Assembly: GCA_003697015.1 (NCBI GenBank) | Contig: RFGL01000332.1 | Location: forward strand, 1 to 39,203 | Source: Acidobacteriota bacterium | GTDB taxonomy: Bacteria > Acidobacteriota > Thermoanaerobaculia > Multivoradales > J023 | Direction: 5' to 3' | Length of the DNA stretch: 39,203 nucleotides | Part shown: piece by piece, positions 1 through 9,024 of the stretch | Numbering within the stretch: the stretch's first letter is position 1 | How the letters are laid out: each line of letters starts with the position of its first letter | The notes under the pieces: generated by a model | Seen by the model: the letters and a program-made list of their open reading frames with translations, nothing else | The model's database searches: none | Told to the model about the DNA's origin: nothing | Program-made: the position numbers and the translations under genes

Positions 1-2
1 CC

Positions 3-560
3 GCCGCTCCGCCGCCGCCCGCGGCGGCGGAGCGCCCAGCCCCACCGCCGTCCACCACCGCCCCGCCGCCGGCCGCTGCCGCCGGGCGCGTGAAAGGCGA
101 GCCGGTGACCGACGATCCGCTCGAAGCGGCGGACATGGCGTTGGGAGATCTCGCCGAGCTCATGCTCTTCGATCTCCAGTGGGAGATCCGCCTGGACGAG
201 AACAATGCCCTGGAGGTGGAGCTCGGCGGCGAGGACGCCGAGCGGCTGGTGGCGGAAGACGGCAAGCTGTTGCGCTCGATGGAGCATCTTCTGCCGCGGC
301 TGCTGCGAGCCAAGCTCGGCCATAGCCTGCCCTGCAGCCTCGACTGCAACGGCTTCCGCGAGCTCCATGAATCCAGTCTCGAGGCGTTTGCCAAACGGGT
401 GGCGGAGGAAGTGCGCAAGACCCAACGCTCCCGTCTTCTCGACCCGATGACGCCGGCCGATCGCCGCACCGTGCACGTGACCCTGGCCAACGACCCGACG
501 GTGGAAACGCGGAGCGAGGGGAGTGGCTTCACCAAGCGGGTCCGGGTTTCACCGGCCTGA
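3..560 (+). CDS. khpB: Jag/KhpB (SpoIIIJ-associated) RNA-binding protein, C-terminal KH + R3H part, 5' truncated by window
   Basis: R3H-type C-terminus 'LLDPMTPADRRTVHVTLANDPTVETRSEGSGFTKRVRVSP'; frame stays open upstream to the window edge through a Pro/Ala-rich linker. Confidence 0.85.
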   Translation, partial: AAPPPPAAAERPAPPPSTTAPPPAAAAGRVKGEPVTDDPLEAADMALGDLAELMLFDLQWEIRLDENNALEVELGGEDAERLVAEDGKLLRSMEHLLPRLLRAKLGHSLPCSLDCNGFRELHESSLEAFAKRVAEEVRKTQRSRLLDPMTPADRRTVHVTLANDPTVETRSEGSGFTKRVRVSPA

Positions 561-610
561 GCGGGCGACCGGTCCCTGCACGAGGGCGGATTGCCAGCGG
601 CAGCGGTAGG

Positions 611-624
611 GTTCCACGTGAAAC
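611..624. promoter_or_regulatory. parS-like site GTTCCACGTGAAAC
   Basis: Near-palindrome with CACGTG core matching the chromosomal parS consensus GTTYCACGTGRAAC; parAB lie immediately downstream. Confidence 0.85.
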
Positions 625-712
625 GCTACACTGGGCGGCGCTCATTCAGCCAGCGGGCCGATGCCAGCCACGGCTGGCGGTGAGGGGGAGGCCCCAGGGA
701 GGTCTGGATTGC

Positions 713-726
713 GTTCCACGTGAAAC
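713..726. promoter_or_regulatory. second parS-like site GTTCCACGTGAAAC
   Basis: Identical 14-mer to the site at 611, directly upstream of the rsmG ATG at 728. Confidence 0.85.
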
Positions 727-727
727 C

Positions 728-1402
728 ATGGCAAGCGAGCTTCCTGCATACCCCTTCGACACCTTCACCTGCCATCTCCGCGAGATGTCGGCAGTGCCCT
801 TGAGCGACGCGACCCTCGCCGCTCTCTACGCCCACTATCAGGAGCTGCGGCGCTGGAATCGGCGCCTTTCCCTGATCGGCCCCGGAACCGCCGGCGAAGT
901 CCTGAGCCGGCACTACGGCGAGTCTCTCGCTGCCCTGCCGTGGCTGAGGCCGGAGGACCAAGTGCTGGTCGACGTCGGCTCCGGGGCCGGTTTCCCCGGC
1001 TTCGTCCTGGCGGCGGCGCGACCGGGCCTCGAGGTCTATCTGGTCGAGTCGCGGGAGCGCAAGTGGAGCTTTCTCAAGAGCGCCGTGCGCCGCGCCGAAG
1101 CGGCGCAGGCGGAGCAGGGCGCTGCGTCGTCTGCGTTGTCCTGCCGGTGCATCAATGCTAGGATCGAACGATCGCTGCCGCCCGCACTGCCGGCCGGAAT
1201 CGACATCGTCACCAGCCGTGCGGCGGGACTCTCCCCGGACGTGCTCGGGACCTTCGTCGAGCACAGCCCGCAGGTGCGCTTCTTCCTCTGGCAGGGCGCC
1301 CGGCGGTGGCTGCCGTTCGGATTCGAGGTCCTGAAGCTCCACAAGCTCTCCTACAGTCAACAACGCTGGCTGGTGGAGATCGGTCCCGAAGCGGCGGCGT
1401 GA
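728..1402 (+). CDS. rsmG: 16S rRNA (guanine527-N7)-methyltransferase RsmG
   Basis: 'VDVGSGAGFPGFVLAAARPGLEVYLVESRERKWSFLK' SAM-binding motif; ATG at 728 chosen because the upstream ORF extension reads through a parS site. Confidence 0.92.
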   Translation: MASELPAYPFDTFTCHLREMSAVPLSDATLAALYAHYQELRRWNRRLSLIGPGTAGEVLSRHYGESLAALPWLRPEDQVLVDVGSGAGFPGFVLAAARPGLEVYLVESRERKWSFLKSAVRRAEAAQAEQGAASSALSCRCINARIERSLPPALPAGIDIVTSRAAGLSPDVLGTFVEHSPQVRFFLWQGARRWLPFGFEVLKLHKLSYSQQRWLVEIGPEAAA

Positions 1403-1446
1403 CGCGCGGCCAGATCGGCGCGTCAAGAACGATCCACGGATGACCC

Positions 1447-2283
1447 ATGGAGCCGTCGACCGATCCCCGCACCGATCCGCCCGCCTCGTGCCGCCGGCCC
1501 GAGCTCGGGGGTAGCCGCGCCCGGAACGCGGTGGTGGTGGCGGTCGCCAACCAGAAGGGTGGCGTCGGCAAGACCACCACCGCGATCAACCTCGGCGCCG
1601 CCTTGGGTGCCTTTGAGAAGCGGGTGTTGATCGTCGACTGCGACCCGCAGGGCAACGCCACCCGCGGCCTGGGAGCCGAGGCCGAGCCGCCTCACCTCTA
1701 CCACGTCCTGGCGGGCCAGAAGGGGGCCCGGGAGGCGGTCCAGCAGACCGGCTTCGCCGGCTTGAGTCTGTTGCCGGCGAATCACGAGCTGGTCGGCGTC
1801 GAGGTCGAATTCGTCGGCACCGACGCCTGGGAGCTGCGCCTGCGCCGGGCGATCGCCGATCTGCTGCCGGACTACGACTACGTCTTCCTCGACTGCCCTC
1901 CCTCCCTCGGCCACCTGACGGTCAGCGCCCTGTCGGCGGCCGATCAGGTGCTGGTTCCGCTGCAGAGCGAATATTTCGCCCTCGAAGGCATCAGCGCCCT
2001 GGTCGCCACCGTGCGGCGGGTCCAGGCTCGGGTCAACCCGCGACTCGCCATCGGCGGGGTGGTGATCACCATGTACGACGATCGCACCCTGCTGTCCCGC
2101 GACGTCGCCGAGGAGGCACGCCGCCACTTCGGCGACGTGGTCTTCAAGGCCGTGGTGCCGCGCAACGTCCGCCTGGCCGAAGCACCGAGCCACGGCCGGC
2201 CGATCCTGCACTACGACGTCAAGAGCCGCGGCGCCCTGGCCTACCTGGCGGTGGCTCGCGAGCTCATGGGACGGCTGTCATGA
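1447..2283 (+). CDS. parA: Chromosome partitioning ATPase ParA (Soj)
   Basis: 'VANQKGGVGKTTTAINLGAALG' deviant Walker A, 'DCDPQGNATRGLG'. Confidence 0.97.
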   Translation: MEPSTDPRTDPPASCRRPELGGSRARNAVVVAVANQKGGVGKTTTAINLGAALGAFEKRVLIVDCDPQGNATRGLGAEAEPPHLYHVLAGQKGAREAVQQTGFAGLSLLPANHELVGVEVEFVGTDAWELRLRRAIADLLPDYDYVFLDCPPSLGHLTVSALSAADQVLVPLQSEYFALEGISALVATVRRVQARVNPRLAIGGVVITMYDDRTLLSRDVAEEARRHFGDVVFKAVVPRNVRLAEAPSHGRPILHYDVKSRGALAYLAVARELMGRLS

Positions 2284-3170
2284 GCAGCCGCCGGCGCGGC
2301 CTGGGTCGTGGTCTCGACGCCCTGCTCGGCGGCGAGCCGCTGGTGCCGGCGCCGGCGGTGGTCGCCGCCGGCGGGTTGACCACCTTGCCGGTCGAAAGCC
2401 TGGAGCCCAACCGCTTCCAGCCGCGCAACCGTTTCGACGAGAGCAGCCTCGAGGAGCTGGCGGCTTCGATCCGCAGCCAGGGGGTGGTGCAGCCCCTGGT
2501 GGTCACCGACCGCGGCGACGGACGCTACACCATCATCGCCGGCGAACGGCGCTGGCGGGCGGCGCGACGGGCGGGGCTCGCCGAGGTGCCGGTGGTGGTG
2601 CGGGAGGTGGCGGACGACCAGCAGCTGCTCGAGCTGGCGCTGGTCGAGAACCTCCAGCGCGCCGATCTCAACGCGATCGAGGAGGCCGAGGCCTACCGCA
2701 TGCTCGCCCAGCGCTTCGGTCTGTCGCAGGAGCAGATCGGCGAGCGGGTCGGCAAGAGCCGTCCGGCGATCACCAACGCCCTGCGCCTGTTGCGTCTTCC
2801 CGCCCCGGTGCAGGATCTGCTGCGCGACGGCCGGCTGACCCCCGGGCAGGCGCGGCCGCTGCTCGCCCTGCCCGACGAGACGCGGCAGATCGAGCTCGCC
2901 GAGGAGGCGGTGGAGAAGGGGCTGACCGCACGCCAGCTGGAGCGGGTCGCCGCCGACAGCCGCCCGGCCGCCGAGCGGCCGAAGGGCAAGACGAAGCCCG
3001 AGCTCGACGTCCACACCCGGGCGGCGCAGGATAAGCTCACCCGCGCCCTTCAGACCCGCGTCGACATCGTGCGGCGCCGTCGCGGGGGACTGGTGCGCAT
3101 CCACTTTCACTCCGAGGAGGAGCTGATCCGGCTCTTCGATCACCTGACGCAGGGAAAAGGGGACGAGTGA
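2280..3170 (+). CDS. parB: Chromosome partitioning CTPase/DNA-binding protein ParB (Spo0J)
   Basis: '[13 protein letters not shown]', '[37 protein letters not shown]', '[16 protein letters not shown]'; ATGA overlap with parA. Confidence 0.97.
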   Translation: MSSRRRGLGRGLDALLGGEPLVPAPAVVAAGGLTTLPVESLEPNRFQPRNRFDESSLEELAASIRSQGVVQPLVVTDRGDGRYTIIAGERRWRAARRAGLAEVPVVVREVADDQQLLELALVENLQRADLNAIEEAEAYRMLAQRFGLSQEQIGERVGKSRPAITNALRLLRLPAPVQDLLRDGRLTPGQARPLLALPDETRQIELAEEAVEKGLTARQLERVAADSRPAAERPKGKTKPELDVHTRAAQDKLTRALQTRVDIVRRRRGGLVRIHFHSEEELIRLFDHLTQGKGDE

Positions 3171-3171
3171 C

Positions 3172-3594
3172 ATGATTCGCAGAGGATCTGCGTCGGCGCA
3201 GGGTGACTTGAACGGTTTCCTCGATGCCGGCAGCGAAATGAACGGCGAGCTGCGGTTCGAGGACACCTTCCGCATCGACGGCCGCTTCAGCGGCAGCATC
3301 CAGGCCACCGGCGGCGACCTGATCGTCGGCGAGCGCGGCGTCGTCGAGGCCGACGTCTGCGCCCGCCGGGTCTTCATCTCCGGCACGGTGCGGGGTACGG
3401 TCAAGGCGCTGGAGCAGCTGGAGATCACTTCTATCGGTAAAGTCTATGCTGACCTCAAGACCCCATCGCTGGCGGTCGAAGACGGCGCCTTCTTCGAGGG
3501 CCGCTGCTCGATGGAAGGCCCCGGGCGCGCCGGCGAGCCGGCGGTGAGCAGCGACAAGGTGCGCCACATGCCCCTGGCCACCGAGCGGGGTTGA
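3172..3594 (+). CDS. Bactofilin (polymer-forming cytoskeletal protein, DUF583)
   Basis: 'LDAGSEMNGELRFEDTFRIDGRFSGSIQATGGDLIVGERGVVEADVCARRVFISGTVRGTVKA' bactofilin repeats. Confidence 0.9.
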   Translation: MIRRGSASAQGDLNGFLDAGSEMNGELRFEDTFRIDGRFSGSIQATGGDLIVGERGVVEADVCARRVFISGTVRGTVKALEQLEITSIGKVYADLKTPSLAVEDGAFFEGRCSMEGPGRAGEPAVSSDKVRHMPLATERG

Positions 3595-3600
3595 GCGCCG

Positions 3601-5379
3601 TCAGGGCGGGCTCAGGGTCTCGTAGGACGGCACGAACGTCAGGGGGTGGCGGGCGAGGAAGGTGGTGTCGAACGCACGGGTGAGCACCGTGCCGTCGAGA
3701 TCCTCGCCGACCGGGAAGCCGAGACCGTAGAGCAGGGTCGGCACCACGTCCACCAGGTCGACGTCGCTGAGCCGGGTGCCCGGGCGGATGGCGTCGTCGC
3801 CGAGGAGCATGAAGACCCCCGGCGGCGGGCGCTGGAGGAGGGCGTCGGAGATCGGGCCCCGGGTCAGGGCGCGCAAGGCCTTGCGCCAGGTGCGACGGTC
3901 GTCGCTGCCCTCGGCCGACACCACCGCCAGCAGGCGCGGCGGCGGCGTCGCCTCCCACAGGCGGGCGAGGAAGTCGTCGAGTACGCCGTAGTAGGCGGCG
4001 AGGAGCTGGGTCTGTTCGACCACCTCGGGATCGAGCACGCCGTCCACGTGGTGGGCGGCATGGGCGGCGAAGAAGCGATCGGAGACCGGGCCCAAGCCGG
4101 GAAGCTGCAGGAAGAGCGCCTCGACCGGAGGGCCCTGGCGGAGGAGGAATTCACTGAGGGATCCGCGCCACGCGTCCTGCACCAGACTGTCGAGGATCAC
4201 CGCCGGCGGCCGGCTGCCGAAGGGGGCGACGAGACCGGGATCGAGCTCTTCCGGCTGCGGCCGGAAGAGGAGTGCCCGTTCGCCGAGGTCGGCCGGCGAG
4301 CGCTCGATCGGATCGGCGGCGCCGCGGAAGAAGCGCTCCGACAGCAGCACCGCGAGGTCGGCCTTGGGCGGTGCGGCCAGCGGCCAGCCGATCACCGCCG
4401 CCGGCATGCCGAGCCGCGCCAGGATCTCCCACAGCCTGAGGACCCGGACCGCGCGCGCGTCGAGGCGTCGCGCCAGGGGCCAGGTGCCCCAGCGGTCGAA
4501 GGCCACCGCCATCGGCAGCAGGCTGAGGCTCTGATCTTCGCCGGCGAAGGGGGCGGCAAAGAGCGCCTCGCCGACGACGCCGTGCTTGTAGGGGTAGCTG
4601 CCGGTCGCCAGGGTGGTCCAGAGGGGCGTCCGCACCGCCGGCTTGATCGATTCCATATTGCCGAACGCCCCCTCTTGCTGCAGACGCGCGAAGAAGGGCA
4701 GCTCGCCCATTTCGGCCAGGGGCAGGATGGCGTCGAGGGTGGCGGCGTCGAGGCCGACGACCACCAGGTGCGGCCGCAGGCTGCCCTCGACCGTGGTCGC
4801 CCGCGGCGTGGGGCGCGGCGCGGGCTTGAACGCCTCCCGCCGCTCCAGCGCCAGATACACCGAGAGCACGGCCATCAGGGCGATGAGGAGCTTGCTGCCC
4901 GCGCCGTACCGCCGGCTGCGAAGCTGGTGCAGGAGGACGGTGTAGAAAGTGATCACCGCGCTGGCGCTGAGGAAGCTGGCGAGTTTCAGCAGCCGGCGGT
5001 TGATGCCGCCGGGAAGGAAGTAAGAGTAGGTCGAGGCGTGGGCCCAGGCGGAGAGGGCGGCGACGGCGAGGACCAGGGTCAGGCTCCAGGGCAGGATCGC
5101 CCGCGCCCGCCGGCGCCGGCCCCAGGTGAAGGGCAGGTGGAGCACCAGACTGACCAGGCCGAGCAGCACGCCGTAGAGCAGCACCGCCCGCGCCACCGGG
5201 GCGGGGGAGAAGGGGAGGTGGGGGTTGAGGAAGAAGAGCAGGCCGGCGATCTGGGTGCCGGCCAGCGCTCCCGGCAGGAAGCCTGCCGCGACGATCTCCA
5301 GGTCGACCCACCGCCGGCGGGGGTCGGCGCCGGCCGGGATGGCGGCGGAGTCGTCAGATGAGGAAGATGTCCCGATCAA
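3601..5379 (-). CDS. Membrane-anchored type I phosphodiesterase / alkaline phosphatase superfamily protein
   Basis: N-terminal TM segments, then 'LVVVGLDAATLDAILPLAEMGELPFFARLQQEGAFGNMESIKPAVRTPLWTTLATGSYPYKHGVVG'. Confidence 0.8.
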   Translation of the reverse strand: MIGTSSSSDDSAAIPAGADPRRRWVDLEIVAAGFLPGALAGTQIAGLLFFLNPHLPFSPAPVARAVLLYGVLLGLVSLVLHLPFTWGRRRRARAILPWSLTLVLAVAALSAWAHASTYSYFLPGGINRRLLKLASFLSASAVITFYTVLLHQLRSRRYGAGSKLLIALMAVLSVYLALERREAFKPAPRPTPRATTVEGSLRPHLVVVGLDAATLDAILPLAEMGELPFFARLQQEGAFGNMESIKPAVRTPLWTTLATGSYPYKHGVVGEALFAAPFAGEDQSLSLLPMAVAFDRWGTWPLARRLDARAVRVLRLWEILARLGMPAAVIGWPLAAPPKADLAVLLSERFFRGAADPIERSPADLGERALLFRPQPEELDPGLVAPFGSRPPAVILDSLVQDAWRGSLSEFLLRQGPPVEALFLQLPGLGPVSDRFFAAHAAHHVDGVLDPEVVEQTQLLAAYYGVLDDFLARLWEATPPPRLLAVVSAEGSDDRRTWRKALRALTRGPISDALLQRPPPGVFMLLGDDAIRPGTRLSDVDLVDVVPTLLYGLGFPVGEDLDGTVLTRAFDTTFLARHPLTFVPSYETLSPP

Positions 5380-5734
5380 CGTGGATCTTCACGTTCCAGT
5401 CGTAATCCATAATGAAGAAGTCAAGAACCACCGTGAACTCGACGTCCATGACGACCCGATTGGGCCATTTCTGGACCTTGACGTTCTCCCGGGTGACGGG
5501 CAGGTTGCGCTCCGCTGCCTTGTCGAGGATGTACTTGACGTAGTCGCGCTCGGTGCCGCGGGGCATGAGCTGAGCGGCCTCGCGCATCTTGTCCTTGAGC
5601 TCCATGGTGGCGATCTTGATCGGGATCACTTTGACCGCCACCATGATGCCGATCACCAGGGCCAGGGACCAGAGAATGCAGCCGGCCCGGCTTTCACCTT
5701 TCTGGCTTCTGAGTCGTTGCCACATCGTGCCCAC
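5354..5734 (-). CDS. Small single-TM protein, DUF4845-like
   Basis: N-terminal TM 'GCILWSLALVIGIMVAVKVIP' followed by a basic extracytoplasmic domain; position downstream of lepB fits DUF4845 context. Confidence 0.5.
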   Translation of the reverse strand: MGTMWQRLRSQKGESRAGCILWSLALVIGIMVAVKVIPIKIATMELKDKMREAAQLMPRGTERDYVKYILDKAAERNLPVTRENVKVQKWPNRVVMDVEFTVVLDFFIMDYDWNVKIHVDRDIFLI

Positions 5735-5760
5735 TCCTCTCCGTGTGTCTCGTACTGCGC

Positions 5761-6525
5761 TCAGCGGACCAGCAGAAGACAGCGATCCCAGCGGGTGCCC
5801 TTCAGGGCGCTGGCGAGCTTGCTCGGGCGCCAGCCGATCTTATCCCGAGACGCCGCCGGCATCCGCGACCAGTAGATCAGGAAGGCGCGGCCTTTGACGT
5901 TGGCCGCCGGTACCGGGCCCCAGAAGCGGGAATCGTTCGACTCGTCGCGATTGTCGCCGAGGACGAAGTAGTGTGCTGGCGGCACGGTGTAGGGGCCGAA
6001 GTTGTCGCGATGGCGGTAGCGCTCGTCGAGAAAGGGAGAGCTGGCGTAGACCTGGGGATCGGCGTGGCGGACGTAGGCGCTCTCGTCGACGCGCCGGCCG
6101 TTGAGCCACAGCACCTTGTCGACGATCTCGACCGTGTCGCCCGGGACGGCGACGCAGCGCTTGACGAAGTCCTGCCGCGGCCGGAAGGGGTGGCGGAAGA
6201 CCACCACGTCGCTGCGGCGGACGGGGCGCATCGGCAGCAGCCGCACCGTGCCGCCGCCGCCGCGCTGGTGGGCGTAGATCATCTTGTTGACCAGGATGTG
6301 GTCGCCGGCGAGCAGGCTGGGTTCCATCGACGGCGTCGGCACGCTGAAGGCCTGGAGCAGGAAGGCGCGGGCGAAGGAGGCGAAGATCACCGCTACCAGC
6401 AGGGCCTCGGCGTACTCGCGCAGGATCCCCCTCCGCCCTGCGGTCCTCTCCCCACCGCCGGCCGCAGCAGCCTCCACCGCCGGCTCGGGCCGTCCGTCCA
6501 TCAGCAGCGGAGCGGTCTCGCCCAA
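5761..6525 (-). CDS. lepB: Signal peptidase I (copy 1)
   Basis: 'SVPTPSMEPSLLAGDHILVNKMIY', 'DFVKRCVAVPGDTVEIVDK', 'YFVLGDNRDESNDSRFWGPV'; alternative ATG start at 6501. Confidence 0.93.
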   Translation of the reverse strand: MGETAPLLMDGRPEPAVEAAAAGGGERTAGRRGILREYAEALLVAVIFASFARAFLLQAFSVPTPSMEPSLLAGDHILVNKMIYAHQRGGGGTVRLLPMRPVRRSDVVVFRHPFRPRQDFVKRCVAVPGDTVEIVDKVLWLNGRRVDESAYVRHADPQVYASSPFLDERYRHRDNFGPYTVPPAHYFVLGDNRDESNDSRFWGPVPAANVKGRAFLIYWSRMPAASRDKIGWRPSKLASALKGTRWDRCLLLVR

Positions 6526-6532
6526 TCGCCCA

Positions 6533-7285
6533 TCAGCGGACGAGGTGGAAGGTGCGCGACCAGCGCGTCTTGGTCACGAATCCGGTCGCGGTGCGGCCGA
6601 TCTGCACCAGCTTGCTGCGCCAACCATGCCAGGCTCCGTCCGGGGTCTGGCCGCCGTAGGACCAGTAGATGAGGAGCGCCCGCCCCTTGATCAGGTGACG
6701 GGGGACGGCACCCCAATAGCGCGAGTCGTAGGAGTGGTCGCGGTTGTCGCCGAGAAAGAAGTAATGATCCTCCGGCACGGTGAAGGGGCCGAAGTTGTCG
6801 CGCAGCCGCACCTGGGGACTGAACGCCGGACGGTCGGGGAAGGTCCGCGGGTCGCGGTGGGCGGCGTAGCTCGAATCGTCGACCTGCCGGCCGTTGACGA
6901 AGAGGACTTTGTCGACGATGCGGATGGTGTCGCCGGGCAGGCCGACGCACCGCTTGACCAGGTCCTGCTGCGGCGTCTTCGGCGAGCGGAAGATCACCAC
7001 GTCGCCCCGTTGAACGTCGCGCAGCGGCAGCAGCCGGCGCTCGAGCGCGGTCCTGGCGGGGCCGTAGATGAAGCGGTTGACGAAGAGGTGATCCCCCACC
7101 AGCAGGGTGTCCTCCATCGAGCCGCTCGGGATGTAGAAGGTCTTGATCAGGAAGTTGTTGGTGAAGCCGAGGAAGATGGCGGCGATGAGCAAGGCCTCGA
7201 AGTACTCGCGGCCGACCGCGCGCGGCGGAGCGGCGGCCGTGTTCTCCGGCTTGGACGCGGCGGCGGCTTTGACGGGGGCGGACAT
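6533..7285 (-). CDS. lepB: Signal peptidase I (copy 2)
   Basis: 'YIPSGSMEDTLLVGDHLFVNRFIYG', 'DLVKRCVGLPGDTIRIVDK', 'YFFLGDNRDHSYDSRYWGAV'. Confidence 0.94.
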   Translation of the reverse strand: MSAPVKAAAASKPENTAAAPPRAVGREYFEALLIAAIFLGFTNNFLIKTFYIPSGSMEDTLLVGDHLFVNRFIYGPARTALERRLLPLRDVQRGDVVIFRSPKTPQQDLVKRCVGLPGDTIRIVDKVLFVNGRQVDDSSYAAHRDPRTFPDRPAFSPQVRLRDNFGPFTVPEDHYFFLGDNRDHSYDSRYWGAVPRHLIKGRALLIYWSYGGQTPDGAWHGWRSKLVQIGRTATGFVTKTRWSRTFHLVR

Positions 7286-7310
7286 GAGCGTACTCTAGCG
7301 GAGTGCCGGG

Positions 7311-7348
7311 CGCGGATCCAGAACCCGCGCGCGGATCCAGAACCCGCG
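7311..7348. repeat. 19-bp perfect tandem duplication (CGCGGATCCAGAACCCGCG x2)
   Basis: Units 7311-7329 and 7330-7348 identical; intergenic between lepB copy 2 and cutA. Confidence 0.95.
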
Positions 7349-7387
7349 CGTTGACCGCCGGGCTTCACTGGAGTAAGGTCCGGATCC

Positions 7388-7753
7388 ATGGGTGCGATCG
7401 TGGTGGTGACCACCGTCGGCGACGAGGAGGAGGCCAACCTGCTGGCGCGGGAGCTCGTCGGACGCCGCCACGCCGCCTGCGTCAACATGATCTCCAGCGT
7501 CAAGTCGGTCTACCGCTGGCGCAGCAAGATCTGCCGCGACAGCGAGTACCTGCTGGTGATCAAGACCATGGCCGACGAGTATCCGGCCGTCGCCCGCACC
7601 ATCCACGAGCTGCACAGCTACGAAGTGCCCGAGATCCTCGCCTTCGACGTCAGCCAGGGCGAGCCCCGTTTCCTCGACTGGGTCGCCGCCAGCCTCGACA
7701 AGGACGCCGCCTTCGACGAGGAGGAGGATCTCTCCGATCTCGAAGGGATCTGA
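7388..7753 (+). CDS. cutA: Divalent-cation tolerance protein CutA
   Basis: 'VVTTVGDEEEANLLARELVGRRHAACVNMISSVKSVYRWRSKICRDSEYLLVIKT...IHELHSYEVPEILAFDVSQGEPRFLDWV'. Confidence 0.93.
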   Translation: MGAIVVVTTVGDEEEANLLARELVGRRHAACVNMISSVKSVYRWRSKICRDSEYLLVIKTMADEYPAVARTIHELHSYEVPEILAFDVSQGEPRFLDWVAASLDKDAAFDEEEDLSDLEGI

Positions 7754-7758
7754 CCGAG

Positions 7759-9006
7759 CTACGCCGCGGACGCCCGCTCCAGGGCCTGCTCGACGTCCGC
7801 TTCCAGGTCTTCGTAACACTCCAGACCGACCGACAGGCGGATCAGGCTGTCGCTGATGCCCAACTCCCGGCGCATCGCCGCCGGCACCGAGGCATGGGTC
7901 ATGCTCGCCGGCAAGCAGGCGAGGCTCTCGACGCCGCCCAGGCTCTCCGCCAGGGTGAAGACCTCCAGCGCTTCGAGAAAGCGCCGCGCCGCCTCCCTCG
8001 AGCCGAGATCGAAGGAAATCATGGCGCCGAAGGCGCCGCCCGCCTGCCGGCGCTGGATCGCGTGGCCGGGGTGGCCGTCGAGGCCGGGGTAGAGCAGGCG
8101 GTCGATCGACGATCCCTCTTCCATCCGGCGCGCCAGGTAGGCGGCGAGCCGCTGGCCGTTGTCCTCGTGTTGCTCCATGCGCACCGCCAGGGTGCGCAGG
8201 CCGCGGAGCACCAGGAAGCATTCGAAGGGGGCCAGGACGCCGCCGGCCGACTTCTGCATGAAGGCGAGGTGGGCGGCGAGATCGCCGTCGTAGAGCCCGG
8301 GCAAGGCGGCGAGGATCGCCGGATCGATCGACCCGGCGGTGATCGCCACGCCGCCGAGGGAGTCGCTGTGGCCGTTGAGGAACTTGGTCGTCGAATGCAC
8401 TACCGCGTCGGCCCCGAGCTCGAGGGGACGCTGGAAGTAGGGGGTCATGAAGGTGTTGTCGACCACCAGGAGGGCGCGCGCGCGGTGGGCGATCTCGGCG
8501 ACGGCGGCGAGGTCGGTGATCTCCATCAGCGGGTTCGACGGGGTCTCGACGTAGACCATGCGCACCCGCTCGCCCGCCGCCACCGCCGCCTCGACCTCCT
8601 CGACGCGGCTGGTGTCGACCCAGCGGATGCCGACGCCGAAGCGCCGCAGCACCTGGTTGAAGTAGCGGTTGGTGCCGCCGTAGACGTCGCGCGACACGAC
8701 CACTTCTTCGCCCGGGCTGAGCACCGACAAGAGCGCCTGGATGGCCGCCATGCCGGAAGCGAAGGCGTGGCCGGAGCGCCCCCCCTCGAGCCCCGCCACG
8801 TTGCGCTCCAGCGCGGCGCGGGTCGGGTTCTGGACCCGAGCGTACTCGTAGGGTGGATCGTCGACCAGGCCGGGCTGCTCGTAGGTCGAGGTCTGGTAGA
8901 TCGGGACGGTGATGGCGCGGGTGGCGTCCTCGGGGCGGTCAGCGGGGTCGTGCCCGAGGTGGATGGCGCGGGTGGCGAAGCCACAACGTCGTGGATCGAG
9001 CTTCAA
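7759..9006 (-). CDS. Cystathionine gamma-synthase/lyase family PLP enzyme
   Basis: 'TRAIHLGHDPADRPEDATRAITVPIYQTSTYEQPG', 'YARVQNPTRAALERNVAGLEGG', 'DAVVHSTTKFLNGHSDSLGG'. Confidence 0.93.
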   Translation of the reverse strand: MKLDPRRCGFATRAIHLGHDPADRPEDATRAITVPIYQTSTYEQPGLVDDPPYEYARVQNPTRAALERNVAGLEGGRSGHAFASGMAAIQALLSVLSPGEEVVVSRDVYGGTNRYFNQVLRRFGVGIRWVDTSRVEEVEAAVAAGERVRMVYVETPSNPLMEITDLAAVAEIAHRARALLVVDNTFMTPYFQRPLELGADAVVHSTTKFLNGHSDSLGGVAITAGSIDPAILAALPGLYDGDLAAHLAFMQKSAGGVLAPFECFLVLRGLRTLAVRMEQHEDNGQRLAAYLARRMEEGSSIDRLLYPGLDGHPGHAIQRRQAGGAFGAMISFDLGSREAARRFLEALEVFTLAESLGGVESLACLPASMTHASVPAAMRRELGISDSLIRLSVGLECYEDLEADVEQALERASAA

Positions 9007-9024
9007 TGAAGGCGTCCTCTCGGC

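Noticed and set aside
3646-5361. 571-aa plus-strand ORF antisense to the phosphodiesterase gene
   Set aside because: Shadow ORF with E/G/R-rich low complexity and no recognisable motif.
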